Assembly: GCF_030009775.1 (NCBI RefSeq)
Contig: NZ_JASCTH010000003.1
Coordinates: 1 to 64,000, forward strand
Length of the DNA: 64,000 bases
Reading direction: 5' to 3'
Origin: Actinoplanes sandaracinus
GTDB lineage: Bacteria > Actinomycetota > Actinomycetes > Mycobacteriales > Micromonosporaceae
Part shown: in pieces, positions 7,348 through 18,056 of the stretch
Layout of the letters: every line of letters starts with the position of its first letter
Numbering within the stretch: the stretch's first letter is position 1
Made by a program: the position numbers and the translations under genes
Notes under the pieces: model-generated
Told to the model about the DNA's origin: nothing
Database searches by the model: none
The model's input: only the letters and a program-made list of their open reading frames with translations

Positions 7348-10140
7348 TCAGACGACGACGCTGACCAGGCGTCCCTTCACCACGATGACCTTCTTGGGCT
7401 CCTTGCCGCCCAGCGCCTCGGCCACCTCGGCCAGGGCGGCGGCGCGCACCTCGGCCTCACCGGTCTCCGGGGAGACCTCGACCCGGCCACGCACCTTGCC
7501 GTTGACCTGCACGGGGTAGGTGATGGCGTCGGCGACCAGCTGGGCGGGGTCGGCGATCGGGAAGTCCGTGTACGCCAGGGAGCCCGCGTGCCCCAGCTTG
7601 CCCCACAGTTCCTCGGCCAGGTGCGGCGCGAACGGCGACATCATCAGCACCAGCGGCTCGACCGCCTCACGCGACACCGTGGGCAGCGGGGTCAGCGTGT
7701 TCGTCAGCTCGATCAGCTTGGCGATCGCGGTGTTGAACCGCAGCTCCTCCAGGTCCTCGCGAACCCCGGCGATGATCCGGTGCAGGGCCTTGCGGGTCTT
7801 CGGGTCCAGCGGCTCGTCGGTGACCCGGGGCAGGCCGGTCTCCTCGTCGACGACCAGGCGCCAGGCGCGCTGCAGGAAGCGCTGCGAGCCGACGACGGCG
7901 CGGGTCTCCCAGGGGCGGGAGACGTCCAGCGGGCCCATCGCCATCTCGTACACCCGGAACGTGTCGGCGCCGTACTGCTCGCACATCTCGTCGGGGGTGA
8001 CGACGTTCTTCAGCGACTTGCCCATCTTGCCGTACTCCCGCGTCACGGGAGCGTCGCCGTGGAACCACTTGCCGTCGCGCTCGACGACCTCCTCGGCGGG
8101 CACGATGACGCCGCGGTCGTCGCGGAACGCGTACGCCTGGATCATGCCCTGGTTGAACAGCTTCTTGAACGGCTCGAACGACGAGACGTGGCCCAGGTCG
8201 AACAGCACCTTGTGCCAGAAGCGGGCGTACAGCAGGTGCAGCACGGCGTGCTCGACACCGCCGACGTACAGGTCGACGCCACCGGGGTCGCCGTCGGACC
8301 GCGGGCCCATCCAGTACGCCTCGTTGGCCGGGTCGACCAGGGCCTTGTCGTTCTTCGGGTCCAGGTAGCGCAGCTCGTACCAGCAGGAACCGGCCCACTG
8401 GGGCATGGTGTTGGTCTCGCGGGTGTAGGTCTTCAGCCCGTCGCCCAGGTCCAGTTCGACCTGCACCCAGTCCTTCTTGCGCGACAGCGGGGTCTCCGGC
8501 TCGGAGTTCGCGTCGTCGGCGTCGAAGGTGCGCGGCGAGAAGTCGTCCGTCTCGGGCAGCACGACCGGCAGCATCGACTCGGGCAGCGCGACCGGCAGGC
8601 CGGTCTCGTCGTAGACGATCGGGAACGGCTCGCCCCAGTACCGCTGGCGGCTGAACAGCCAGTCCCGCAGGCGGTAGGTGGTCGCGCCGGTGCCCTTGCC
8701 GTTCTCCTCCAGCCACGTGATCATCGCGGCCTTGGCCTCGGCGACCTCCTTGCCGTCCAGCCAGTCGCTGTTGATCGCCGGGCCGTCGCCCGTGAAAGCG
8801 CCTTCACAACCTTCGGGCGCCTTCACCGTACGGATGATCGGCAGTTCGAAGACCTCGGCGAACGCCCAGTCGCGCTCGTCCTGCCCGGGCACCGCCATGA
8901 TCGCGCCGGTGCCGTAGCCGGCCAGCACGTAGTCGGCGATGAAGACCGGGACGCGTGCCCCGTTGACCGGGTTGGTCGCGTAGGCGCCGGTGAAGACACC
9001 CGTCTTGACCTTGCCGTCGGACGTCCGCTCCTCCTCGGTCTTCGCGGCGGCGGCTTTGCGGTACGCGGCGATCGCCTGAGCCGGGCTGTCGTGGCCGCCG
9101 GTCCACACCTGCTTCGTGCCGGCCGGCCACTCCGCCGCGGCGATCTTGTCGACCAGCTCGTGCTCGGGGGCCAGCACCATGTAGGTGGCGCCGAACAGCG
9201 TGTCGGGGCGGGTGGTGAAGACGCGGATGTTCTCCTCGCCGACGGGGAAGTCGACGTGTGCGCCGCGGGACCGGCCGATCCAGTTGCGCTGCATCAGCTT
9301 GACCGGCTCCGGCCAGTCCAGCGCGTCCAGGTCCTCGACCAGGCGGTCGCCGTACGCGGTGATCCGCATCATCCACTGCTTCAGGCTGCGCTGGAAGACC
9401 GGGAAGTTGCCGCGCTCGGAGCGGCCGTCCGGGGTGACCTCCTCGTTGGCCAGCACGGTGCCCAGCCCGGGGCACCAGTTGACCGGGGCCTCGCTCACGT
9501 AGGCCAGGCGGTGGCCGTCGATCAGCTTGCGCTTCTCGACGGCGGACAGGCCGGCCCACTCGGGGCCCCGCTCGCCCGCCTCGTAGGAGGCGATCAGCTC
9601 ACTGATCGGGCGAGCCTTGTTCACCGCCGGGTCGAACCACGAGTTGAAGACCTGCAGGAAGATCCACTGGGTCCAGCGGTAGTACTCCGGGTCGGTGGTC
9701 GAGAACGAACGCCGGTCGTCGTACGCCAGGCCCAGCCGGCGCAGCTGCAGCCGGTACCGCTCGACGTTCGCCGCGGTGGTGACCGCCGGGTGGGTGCCGG
9801 TCTGTACCGCGTACTGCTCGGCGGGCAGGCCGAACGCGTCGAAGCCCATCGGGTGCAGCACGTTGAAGCCGGCCTGCCGCTTGTAGCGGGTGTAGCAGTC
9901 GGTGCCGATGTAGCCCAGCGGGTGCCCGACGTGCAGGCCGGCGCCGGACGGGTACGGGAACATGTCCTGGACGTGCAGCTTGGGCGCACCGGCGCGGGGG
10001 TGCGCGGGGTCGGACAGCTCGCCGGCCGGGTTTGGCGCGTAGAACGTCCCGTTCGCGTCCCAGAAGTCCTGCCAGCGCTGCTCGATCTCGCCGGCCAGCG
10101 CGGCGGTGTAACGGAAGGGCGGGGTCTCGGTGTCGCTCAT
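7348..10140 (-). CDS. leuS: Leucyl-tRNA synthetase
   Basis: Class I aminoacyl-tRNA synthetase charging tRNA-Leu. The HIGH-type motif is HVGH (residues 70-73) after PYPSGAGL and the KMSKS-type motif is KMGKS. The CP1 editing domain ([19 protein letters not shown]) and the C-terminal anticodon-binding and Leu-specific tail are complete; 930 residues. I chose the ATG at 10140 because MSDTE... is the usual N-terminus; an in-frame ATG at 10197 overlaps the attenuator T-run and is unlikely. Expression appears controlled by the attenuator immediately upstream. Confidence 0.95.
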   Translation of the reverse strand: MSDTETPPFRYTAALAGEIEQRWQDFWDANGTFYAPNPAGELSDPAHPRAGAPKLHVQDMFPYPSGAGLHVGHPLGYIGTDCYTRYKRQAGFNVLHPMGFDAFGLPAEQYAVQTGTHPAVTTAANVERYRLQLRRLGLAYDDRRSFSTTDPEYYRWTQWIFLQVFNSWFDPAVNKARPISELIASYEAGERGPEWAGLSAVEKRKLIDGHRLAYVSEAPVNWCPGLGTVLANEEVTPDGRSERGNFPVFQRSLKQWMMRITAYGDRLVEDLDALDWPEPVKLMQRNWIGRSRGAHVDFPVGEENIRVFTTRPDTLFGATYMVLAPEHELVDKIAAAEWPAGTKQVWTGGHDSPAQAIAAYRKAAAAKTEEERTSDGKVKTGVFTGAYATNPVNGARVPVFIADYVLAGYGTGAIMAVPGQDERDWAFAEVFELPIIRTVKAPEGCEGAFTGDGPAINSDWLDGKEVAEAKAAMITWLEENGKGTGATTYRLRDWLFSRQRYWGEPFPIVYDETGLPVALPESMLPVVLPETDDFSPRTFDADDANSEPETPLSRKKDWVQVELDLGDGLKTYTRETNTMPQWAGSCWYELRYLDPKNDKALVDPANEAYWMGPRSDGDPGGVDLYVGGVEHAVLHLLYARFWHKVLFDLGHVSSFEPFKKLFNQGMIQAYAFRDDRGVIVPAEEVVERDGKWFHGDAPVTREYGKMGKSLKNVVTPDEMCEQYGADTFRVYEMAMGPLDVSRPWETRAVVGSQRFLQRAWRLVVDEETGLPRVTDEPLDPKTRKALHRIIAGVREDLEELRFNTAIAKLIELTNTLTPLPTVSREAVEPLVLMMSPFAPHLAEELWGKLGHAGSLAYTDFPIADPAQLVADAITYPVQVNGKVRGRVEVSPETGEAEVRAAALAEVAEALGGKEPKKVIVVKGRLVSVVV

Positions 10141-10197
10141 CTTCACCATCTCGTCTACGTCTTCGGCGTCTTTAAAGGGAGGACCTGCAAAGGGCAT

Positions 10198-10222
10198 AAA
10201 AAAGCCCCTCGCACAGGAGGGG
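10198..10222 (-). terminator. Rho-independent terminator of the leuS attenuator
   Basis: On the minus strand CCCCTCCTGTGCGAGGGG is followed directly by CTTTTTTAT. The stem plus six T residues is the best intrinsic terminator in the window, and it stands between the leader peptide and leuS, where a terminator makes sense only as an attenuator. Confidence 0.8.
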
Positions 10223-10224
10223 TT

Positions 10225-10264
10225 GCCGTGCCTGGTCCGCGCGGGTCAGCGGATCAGCACGGCC
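10225..10264 (-). promoter_or_regulatory. Pause/anti-terminator hairpin in the leuS leader
   Basis: GGCCGTGC at 10257-10264 pairs with GCACGGC(C) at 10225-10232, reinforced by an inner GATCCGC/GCGGACC match. The left arm overlaps the last codons and stop of the leader peptide, so a ribosome stalled at the Leu codons or released at the stop would change this fold. How it competes with the terminator cannot be settled by eye. Confidence 0.55.
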
Positions 10265-10292
10265 GGCTAAGGAGCAGAACAGACCGAGCCAT
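10254..10292 (-). CDS. leuS leader peptide MARSVLLLSRPC
   Basis: A 12-codon frame with three consecutive leucine codons (CTG CTC CTT), starting at ATG 10290-10292 and preceded by GGAGGAG about 13 bases upstream. Position, Leu run and the following terminator form a classical amino-acid attenuator: shortage of charged tRNA-Leu stalls the ribosome on the Leu run and lets transcription run into leuS. Such attenuators have been predicted for leuS in some Streptomyces. A perfect 6-bp hairpin (CCGTCC/GGACGG, 10312-10327) lies just upstream of the ribosome site. Confidence 0.75.
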   Translation of the reverse strand: MARSVLLLSRPC

Positions 10293-10578
10293 GCGTTGGA
10301 TGATACTCCTCCGTCCTTACGGACGGCGACCGGTATGGCGTGCGCGTGACATACTCCCGGCTGTCCACAGGCGACCGGCCTGGGATGGCGGATGGCCCGC
10401 GTTCGTCCCGAATACCTCCCGATCAGGCCTTTCGGCGTTGCGCGCCTCCGGGGCTAACCTGTGGGGACGGGCGGCGAGCGCCGGAGGCCCACGGCCGCTG
10501 GACGCCCGCTACCTTGCGGTGCCCCTTGACGGTGGGTGATCTCCGTCCTTGCGGGTAGACACGTTATGGAGGAGGCCC

Positions 10579-11612
<1,034 letters not shown>

Positions 11613-11616
<4 letters not shown>

Positions 11617-12911
11617 GCATGCGGGAGGCGCTGCGGGGACTCACCACGCGCGGCCGCTCGTTCCTGGCCGCGGGGATCGCCGCCGCGATCTCGGCGCTCA
11701 TCCTCGGCGAGCGTGACCTGCTGCGGGTGGCGGTGCTGCTGGGCGTCCTGCCGCTGCTGGCCGCCTGGTATGTGGGCCGCAGCCGGTACAAGCTGGCCTG
11801 CACCCGGTCACTGGAGCCGGGCCGGGCGCCGGTCGGGTCCAGCGCGCGGGTCATCCTGCGCCTGCAGAACCTGTCCCGGCTGCCCACCGGCACCATGCTG
11901 CTGGAGGACCGCCTGCCCTACGCCCTGGGCAGCCGTCCCCGGGTCGTGCTGGAGCGGCTCGGGGCGCATCAGGCCAGCTCGGTGGCGTACACGGTGCGGG
12001 CCGACGTCCGTGGCCGCTACCCGATCGGCCCGCTGATGGTCCGGCTCACCGACCCGTTCGGGTTGTGCGAGCTGACCCGGTCGTTCCCGAGCGTGGACAA
12101 GCTCATCGTGATCCCGCAGGTGGTCCCGCTGCCCCGGGTCCGGCTGGCCGGGGAGTACGCGGGCACCGGGGAGAGCCGGGCCCGCTCGGTGGCGGTGCAC
12201 GGTGAGGACGACGCGGCCACCCGCGAGTACCGCCGCGGCGACGACCTGCGCCGGGTGCACTGGCGCTCGACCGCGCGGACCGGCGAACTGATGGTCCGCC
12301 GCGAGGAGCAGCCCTGGGAGAGCCGGGCCACGGTCGTGCTCGACACCCGGGGCTACGCCCACCGCGGCGAGGGCCCGACAGCCAGCTTCGAGTGGGCGGT
12401 CTCGGCCGCCGCCAGCGTCGCGGTGCACCTGCGCGAGTCCGGCTACAAGGTGCGGATGGTGACCGGCTCGGGCACCGACATCGACGCGTCCGAGGGCGGC
12501 GGCGAGGGCCTGATCCTGGACACTCTGGCCGACGTGACCACCGACCAGAGTGGCGACATCTCGGTGCTGATCGAGCATGTCCGCCGGCGCAACGACGGAG
12601 GCCTCGTGATCGGCCTGTTCGGCGCCCTGACCGTGGCCGAGGCGGAACTCCTGAGCGGGCTGCGCGGCAACGGCGCCACCTGCATCGGTTTCGCGATCGA
12701 CACGTCCACATGGCTGCCGTCGGCGGCCGCTCCGGAGTCGGCCCGCGAGCACGCGGCCGCCTCCGTCGCCCTGATCCGGGCCGGCTGGCGGTCGGTGCCG
12801 GTGAACCACGGCGACACCCTTCCGGCGCTCTGGCCCAGCGTGGCCCGGGGCTCGCAGGGCTTCGCCTACCGTGCCGCGATGGCGGAGACGGTCGGCGGGG
12901 TGATCCGATGA
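11613..12911 (+). CDS. DUF58 (VWA-like) domain protein
   Basis: A 432-residue protein with two hydrophobic segments near residues 14-50, a beta-rich middle, and the DUF58 signature REYRRGDDLRRVHWRSTARTG around residues 205-225, followed by a VWA-like fold. DUF58 proteins are partners of MoxR ATPases; biochemical role unknown. The start overlaps the MoxR stop by ATGA, and its own stop overlaps the next gene the same way, so translation of all three is coupled. Confidence 0.9.
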
Positions 12912-15355
12912 CCGGGCGGCGCCGTCTCGGCCTGGTGGCCGCGGGAGCCACGCTCCTCGCCGCCGCCCCGTTGTCCGCGATCTTCGGGTCGTGGACCTGG
13001 ATCATGCTCGCGATGATCACCCTCTTCCTGATCGAGGGCGCGGCGGTGGCCACCCGGACCTTCCGGTTCCCCACCTGGGCGCAGGGACTGAGCATGGGAG
13101 CGGCTCTGCTCCTGGCCCTGACCTGGATTTTTCCCAGCGGCAACGAGATCATCATCCCGGACCCGGACACCTTCGCCCACTTCGCCGATCTGATCCGGCA
13201 GGCCGGCGAGGACACCCGCGCCTACGGTGTGCCGGTGCCCGACCGGGACGGGCTGCACTTCGTCGCGGTCCTCGGCATCGGTGTGGTCGCGATCGCGGTC
13301 GACCTGCTGACCGCGGTGTTCCGCCGCCCGGCCCTGGCCGGGCTGCCGATGCTCGCCATCTACTCGATCCCGGTCGCCGTCTATCCCGAGAGTGTCCCGG
13401 CGATCCCGTTCGTCGTCGGTGCGGCCGGCTTCCTGTGGCTGCTGGTCGCCGACAACGTCGACCGGGTGCGGCGCTTCGGCCGCCGGTTCACCGGTGACGG
13501 CCGCGACGTCGACGTCTGGGAGCCGTCGCCGCTGGCCGCGGCCGGCCGGCGGATCGGCGTCATCGGCGTGCTCGTGGCCGTGGTGCTGCCGCTGGGTGTG
13601 CCGACCGTCAACGGTGGCCTGCTCGCCCGGTGGACCGCGAGCAGCGCCGGGCCCGGCGGTGCCGGAGGCAGTGGCCCGGGCGGGCGGATCAACCTGTTCG
13701 CCTCGCTCAGCGGCCAGCTCAACCTGAGCACGACGGTCCCCCTGCTCAAGGTCACCACCACCGAGAAAGAGCCGTTCTACATGCGGTTCGGGGTCGCCGA
13801 CGTGCTGACCGAGAACGGTTTCGGGCACCAGTCGCCCAAGGGCGGCGCCCTGTCGGACGGCCTGCCCGACCCGCGGCAGCTGCCGGCCAGCGGTAACGCC
13901 GCATTCGACGAGTACTCCGCCACGATCGAGGTCACCAAGGACCTCCAGCAGAACATGGCGCCGCTGTACACGTACCCGACCGGGGTGAAGGACCTGAAGG
14001 GCGCGTGGTCGTACGACCCCGACCAGCAGGTGCTCTTCTCCGGCCGGAACACCACGCGGGAACAGAAGTACCAGATCACCTACCTGCGCGCCCGGTACAC
14101 CGCCGCGCAACTGCAGCAGGCCGAACCGCTGGCGGCCAACGACCCACTGCGCGCCTACACCGCCACCCCCGGCGACCCCACGGTCGAGACCGAGGTGGCG
14201 CGGTTGACCGCGGGCAAGAACAACGACTACGCCAAGGTCCGGGCGATCTACGACTGGTTCTCCAAGGAGAACGGCTTCAAGTACGACCTGAGCGCCCCGT
14301 CGACCGGCAAGGCCTCCGAGATCGCCGACTTCCTGACCAACAGGACCGGCTACTGCCAGCAGTACGCGGCGGCGATGGCCTGGATGGTCCGGGCCGCCGG
14401 CATCCCGGCCCGGGTGGCGTTCGGCTTCACCCGCGGCACCCCGGGCGGCAACGGCGTCTTCAACATCAGCAACCGCAACGCGCACGCCTGGACCGAGGTC
14501 TACTTCCAGGGCTTCGGCTGGGTGCCGTTCGACGCCACCCCGACGGCCGGAGTGACCGGATCTGCCCGGTCCGCCTGGGCGCCGGACGTCGACCGTCCCG
14601 CCCCGGTCGCCTCGTCGTCGACCGGCGCCGCCGTACCCGGCGTCGATTCCTCAGGCGACCCGGGCGCGGCCAACGGCGCCAACCGGCCCGAACCCGGGAC
14701 GAACACGGGCAGCACGACCGGCCCGGTCGCCGAGGAGACCTCCTGGACCGGCGTGTGGGTGGCCGCCGGGATCGCCCTGCTCATCGCGTTGCTGCTGGTG
14801 CCGGCTCTCAGCCGGGTGATGGTGCGCCGCCGCCGGCACGCCGTGACGGCCCCGGCCGCCCCGACGGTCCTGTCGGCCACCGGTGGCGACACCATCACGG
14901 ACATCACGGTCACCGGTGTGGCCGGCCAGGCCCGGGAGGACGCACACGCCGCCTGGGACGAGCTGATCGACTCGATGGTCGACTTCCGCGTTCCGGTGGA
15001 CCCGACGGAGACACCACGGATCACCGCCCAGCGCCTGGTCCGCGATCTGTCCCTGGCCGGCGAACCGGCCGAGGCCGCGACCCTGCTCGGCACGGCCGAG
15101 GAACGCGCCCGCTACGCCCGGCAGCCTCTCCAGGGCGCCGAGCTGACCGCCGCGCTCCGCCGCATCCGCTCCGGCATGTCCGTGGCGGCGTCCCGCCGGG
15201 TTCGTCTCCGGGCCACGCTGCTGCCGCCGTCGGTGCTGCTCAGCTGGCGTCTCGGCCTCGCCGAGTGGTCCACCCGCGCCGCGGAACGCCTCACTCGCCT
15301 CCGCGATGCCCTGACCCGCTTCAATCCGCGGCGGCTGCTCACCCGCACCCGCTGA
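12908..15355 (+). CDS. Transglutaminase-like (TgpA family) membrane protein
   Basis: An 815-residue membrane protein. It begins with five or six transmembrane segments (about residues 8-220), followed by an extracellular part with a transglutaminase-like core whose triad is visible: Cys483 in TGYCQQYAAAM, His526 in NAHAWTEVYF and Asp542 in VPFDATPT. A Ser/Gly/Pro-rich linker, another transmembrane helix near 615-635 and a cytoplasmic DUF4129-like tail follow. The arrangement is that of TgpA proteins. It may cross-link or cleave peptides at the cell surface; substrate unknown. The start overlaps the DUF58 stop. Confidence 0.9.
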   Translation: MTGRRRLGLVAAGATLLAAAPLSAIFGSWTWIMLAMITLFLIEGAAVATRTFRFPTWAQGLSMGAALLLALTWIFPSGNEIIIPDPDTFAHFADLIRQAGEDTRAYGVPVPDRDGLHFVAVLGIGVVAIAVDLLTAVFRRPALAGLPMLAIYSIPVAVYPESVPAIPFVVGAAGFLWLLVADNVDRVRRFGRRFTGDGRDVDVWEPSPLAAAGRRIGVIGVLVAVVLPLGVPTVNGGLLARWTASSAGPGGAGGSGPGGRINLFASLSGQLNLSTTVPLLKVTTTEKEPFYMRFGVADVLTENGFGHQSPKGGALSDGLPDPRQLPASGNAAFDEYSATIEVTKDLQQNMAPLYTYPTGVKDLKGAWSYDPDQQVLFSGRNTTREQKYQITYLRARYTAAQLQQAEPLAANDPLRAYTATPGDPTVETEVARLTAGKNNDYAKVRAIYDWFSKENGFKYDLSAPSTGKASEIADFLTNRTGYCQQYAAAMAWMVRAAGIPARVAFGFTRGTPGGNGVFNISNRNAHAWTEVYFQGFGWVPFDATPTAGVTGSARSAWAPDVDRPAPVASSSTGAAVPGVDSSGDPGAANGANRPEPGTNTGSTTGPVAEETSWTGVWVAAGIALLIALLLVPALSRVMVRRRRHAVTAPAAPTVLSATGGDTITDITVTGVAGQAREDAHAAWDELIDSMVDFRVPVDPTETPRITAQRLVRDLSLAGEPAEAATLLGTAEERARYARQPLQGAELTAALRRIRSGMSVAASRRVRLRATLLPPSVLLSWRLGLAEWSTRAAERLTRLRDALTRFNPRRLLTRTR

Positions 15356-15367
15356 CCCACCTCACCC

Positions 15368-15400
15368 GGAAAGGCGCCGCCTGCTAGGTGGCGCCTTTCC
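15368..15400. terminator. Strong terminator hairpin after MoxR operon
   Basis: GGAAAGGCGCCGCC pairs with GGTGGCGCCTTTCC around a 5-base loop, a 14-bp stem with one mismatch. It begins 13 bases after the transglutaminase stop. Symmetry of A-rich and T-rich flanks makes it plausible in both directions. Confidence 0.75.
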
Positions 15401-15404
15401 GCAT

Positions 15405-16099
15405 TCCGCACACCATTTCATCAGGTACGGCCACCCCGTCCCGCCGAACCACCCGGTCCCGGGGCTACCAGGCGACGCCCAGCCGCGTCCGGGCCGCCCG
15501 GCCGGCACCGGGCTGCTGCCCACCCCGGCGAGCCGTAGCCCACACAGGCCGCCGACACCCCACGACCTGCCTGAGCTACGGCCGACCCCACCAGCCGTAG
15601 CCCACATAGGTCACTGGCATCCCATTACCTGCTTGCGCGACGGCCGGGTCCGTCCGGGCCAGCTCAAGCAGGGCAACAGCGGGCCGCGTTCATCAGGGCG
15701 GGGCGACGTTCGGGCGGTTGACGGTTACTCGACGGTGGCCAGCGCTCATGATCACGACGGTGCCGACGGTCAGCTCGATCTCAGCGTCGAAGGCCCCCGG
15801 AACGGCACGAAAGCGGGCGGCGTCCTGTGAGCTCGCCACCGGAGGCGAATCCCAGCACGGCGGGGGTCGGCTACGCGAAGCGTGAACGGGGACGCGTGAC
15901 AACCCGGACACGAAAGCCGAACGCAGACGAGAGGCCCGGCAGCCCTACGGGAGCGCGGGCGCGGGCGCTGCCCGGATCCGGGCACGAGCACGGGGCGCGG
16001 CCCGGCGTGGGGGCGGCGCGGGCGTGGGTGAGGCGCGGGCGGCGCTTCAGGGAACCGGCCGGGGAGGTTTGCGGTGTGAAGGGCACGAAGCATGACGAC
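15405..16099. other. Gene-free interval
   Basis: About 700 bases between the MoxR operon and the DUF3040 gene. Long frames exist on both strands but have composition unlike genuine genes and no ribosome sites. The notable content is the pair of 54-bp repeats at 15531-15646, listed separately. Confidence 0.5.
15531..15646. repeat. Two 54-bp palindromic intergenic repeats
   Basis: Copies at 15531-15584 and 15593-15646 (period 62) open with AGCCGTAGCCCACA. The first ends with CTACGGCCG, giving AGCCGTAG/CTACGGC inverted ends; the second ends with GACGGCCG and is more degenerate. Between the ends lie similar CCCACGACCTGC/CCCATTACCTGC blocks. Related ends occur in the repeats at 28745-29002, suggesting one dispersed family. 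Confidence 0.65.
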
Positions 16100-16146
16100 G
16101 GCGGCCGGAGCCGGCCGCCGTTCGTCGGGAACCGGCTTCGAGCCGG
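16100..16146 (-). terminator. Tandem hairpins after DUF3040 gene
   Basis: GGCGGCCGG-AG-CCGGCCGCC at 16100-16119 and CCGGCT-TCG-AGCCGG at 16132-16146 are perfect hairpins placed within 60 bases after the DUF3040 stop on the minus strand. Neither has a T-tract. They probably mark the 3' end of that transcript. Confidence 0.45.
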
Positions 16147-16157
16147 CTCGGCTGGGG

Positions 16158-16547
16158 TCAGCGATGCCCCTCCGGCCGCTGACGCCACCGGTCCTCGAGT
16201 CGTTCGAGGAATCCGCCGCTCTTGCGGCCCTGGCGGGTGCGGCGTGACGCTGTGCCGCCGACCGATTTCAGGTCGGGGGTCTGGATGCGTCGCCTCGACT
16301 GCATCGCGAACGCGGCCGAGCCCAGCATCACGACGAAGCCGGCGACGCCGAGCGGCGTGTTCTGGCTGACGGCTCCGTAGACGAGCAGGGCCAGACCAAG
16401 GACGATCACGAACGCGGCAACGAGGAGCCGGCGCCGTGCGTGGAAACGCGGGTCGCTGGCCCGCACAGCCGAGGCGAACTTGGGGTCCTCGGCAAGCGAC
16501 CGCTCGATCTGATCGAACAGCCGCTGCTCGTGCTCCGAGAGCGGCAC
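16158..16547 (-). CDS. DUF3040 domain membrane protein
   Basis: A 129-residue protein opening with PLSEHEQRLFDQIERSLAED, the N-terminal signature of DUF3040, with two hydrophobic helices near residues 42-62 and 67-87 and a basic C-terminus. The family is actinobacterial, often near division or repair genes, and its function is unknown. The GTG at 16547 is chosen because GGGGAGGAAT lies just upstream; longer frames add a low-complexity Thr/Pro/His leader. Confidence 0.88.
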   Translation of the reverse strand: MPLSEHEQRLFDQIERSLAEDPKFASAVRASDPRFHARRRLLVAAFVIVLGLALLVYGAVSQNTPLGVAGFVVMLGSAAFAMQSRRRIQTPDLKSVGGTASRRTRQGRKSGGFLERLEDRWRQRPEGHR

Positions 16548-16865
16548 GGCATTCCTCCCCGGGCGCATGTCCGGCCCCGTGGGTGGGGTCGGGGTGGTGC
16601 AGGTGTGGTGATGCGGGGCAGCCGTCGGCTGCCTTAACACGCAAGTCTACGAGCGGGTCGGCGGGTCGGAAAGCGGGACGACCGCCGAGTGCGGGTGATT
16701 TTCCGGGACCGGAAGATCGGTTCGTCCCAAAAGACCGATCATCCCGTCGCACAACCCGTCCGTCACCGCAGCCTGTGGCCCTGATCACGGCCTGTGACCT
16801 GCCTCAATACATGATCGGGAGAGACACTGCCGGAAGGTAGACAAATCGACTGACGCAAATAGATC
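16548..16865. other. Intergenic stretch upstream of DUF3040 gene
   Basis: About 320 bases between the DUF3040 start and the end of the phosphodiesterase gene, both on the minus strand. It contains an inverted repeat GATCGGT/ACCGATC (16715-16740, 12-base loop) and AT-richer sequence at 16800-16870. I see no gene. Confidence 0.5.
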
Positions 16866-18056
16866 TTATCGGATGATCACCAACGGGACGGTCATCTCGG
16901 CCGCCGTGACCGAACCGTGGTAGGCCACGAGCTGACCGGCCCGCTCCGGCTCCCAGCCAGGCGCGACGACCACGGTTCTCCCCTGGCACAGCACCACGAC
17001 GTCACCGATCCGCCCGGCATGGGCGGGCGGCACCGGGCCGTACCAGCCCTCGGCGATCGCCTCGTCCCGGCGCAGCACCCGGGCGCCGTCGCCGAGCACA
17101 CTCCGCCAGTTGGCCACCACGTCGTCCAGAGCGCCGTCCGCGACGTGCAGATATCGGGCCCGGGGCTCTCCGGCGACACCGGCCACCCCGTCGCTCAGCA
17201 CTCCGGTGGACAGGTCGTGGCGGCCGTCCGGAGGCACGTTGAGCTGGCCGTGGTCGGCGATCACCAGCAGCGCGGCGCCGGGTGGCAGGCCGTGCGCGAG
17301 ACGGTCCAGGATCAGGTCGACGCCGCGGGCCGCCTCCCGCCAGGACGGGGAGCCGACGCCCTCCTCATGCCCGGCCTTGTCCAGGTCGGGGTGGTATCCG
17401 TAGACCAGGCCGGGCCCGGAGCGCAGCGCCGCCAGCATCCCGTCGGCCACCGCCGGCCCGTCGTCCGCGACGTGGTACCGGCCGCCCCGGTTGGCCGCCG
17501 TGCTGAGCCCGGTGCCCCGATAGAGCGATCGACTGACCACGGTGACCGCCACGCCGGCGGCCGCGGCGGTCTCCAGCACGGTCGGCACCGGCTGCCACAG
17601 GTACGGGTCCGGGTCGTCCTGCCACTGGATGTGGTTGAGCACCCGCCCGTCCGGCCGCCGCACGGTGAAACCGAGCACCCCGTGTGCGCCCGGCGGCACG
17701 CCGGTGCCGACGGTGACCAGGCTGACCGGCGTGGTGGAGGGAACGCCGGTGGTCAGCGTGAGATCACCGGCGAGTTCGGTGAGAACCGGGGCGAACGGCG
17801 CGATCAATGGCAGTTGGTACGCCCCCAGTCCGTCCACCAGCAGCACCCCGACGCGGTCCACCCCGTCCAGGCGCCCGCCGAGCCCCAGGACGTCCACCGC
17901 CCCCGGCACCCCGAGGACGGCGCACACGCTCGGCAGCAGGTCGGCCAGGCTCCCGGCGCCGTAGGCGGGCCGGACGATCCGGAACGCCTCCGCGGAAAGC
18001 CCGTCGCCAGGAAACGGAGGAGCATCCGGATCGGGAGGGAGCACGGGGAGGCTCAC
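16866..18056 (-). CDS. Alkaline phosphatase superfamily nucleotide pyrophosphatase/phosphodiesterase
   Basis: A 396-residue metal-dependent hydrolase. Landmarks are VGVLLVDGLGAYQL (first metal Asp), the nucleophile region TTGVPSTTPVSLVTVGTG, HGVLGF, YGYHPDLDKAGHEEG (metal Asp/His) and VIADHGQLNVP (metal Asp-His pair), all of the type I phosphodiesterase family. The natural substrate cannot be read from sequence. The GTG start overlaps the stop of the upstream methyltransferase (GTGA), so the two are translationally coupled. Confidence 0.87.
   Translation of the reverse strand: MSLPVLPPDPDAPPFPGDGLSAEAFRIVRPAYGAGSLADLLPSVCAVLGVPGAVDVLGLGGRLDGVDRVGVLLVDGLGAYQLPLIAPFAPVLTELAGDLTLTTGVPSTTPVSLVTVGTGVPPGAHGVLGFTVRRPDGRVLNHIQWQDDPDPYLWQPVPTVLETAAAAGVAVTVVSRSLYRGTGLSTAANRGGRYHVADDGPAVADGMLAALRSGPGLVYGYHPDLDKAGHEEGVGSPSWREAARGVDLILDRLAHGLPPGAALLVIADHGQLNVPPDGRHDLSTGVLSDGVAGVAGEPRARYLHVADGALDDVVANWRSVLGDGARVLRRDEAIAEGWYGPVPPAHAGRIGDVVVLCQGRTVVVAPGWEPERAGQLVAYHGSVTAAEMTVPLVIIR

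Noticed and set aside
6778..10539. 1253-codon plus-strand open frame
   Set aside because: It is antisense to leuS and aroA; the minus-strand genes carry all the catalytic motifs, and the long frame is a by-product of GC-rich third positions.
12866..14485. 539-codon minus-strand frame over the transglutaminase gene
   Set aside because: Antisense shadow; the plus-strand protein has an intact catalytic triad and membrane segments.
15827..16788. 180-codon plus and 305-codon minus frames around the DUF3040 gene
   Set aside because: Low-complexity Arg/Gly/Pro products overlapping a recognisable DUF3040 protein in another frame.
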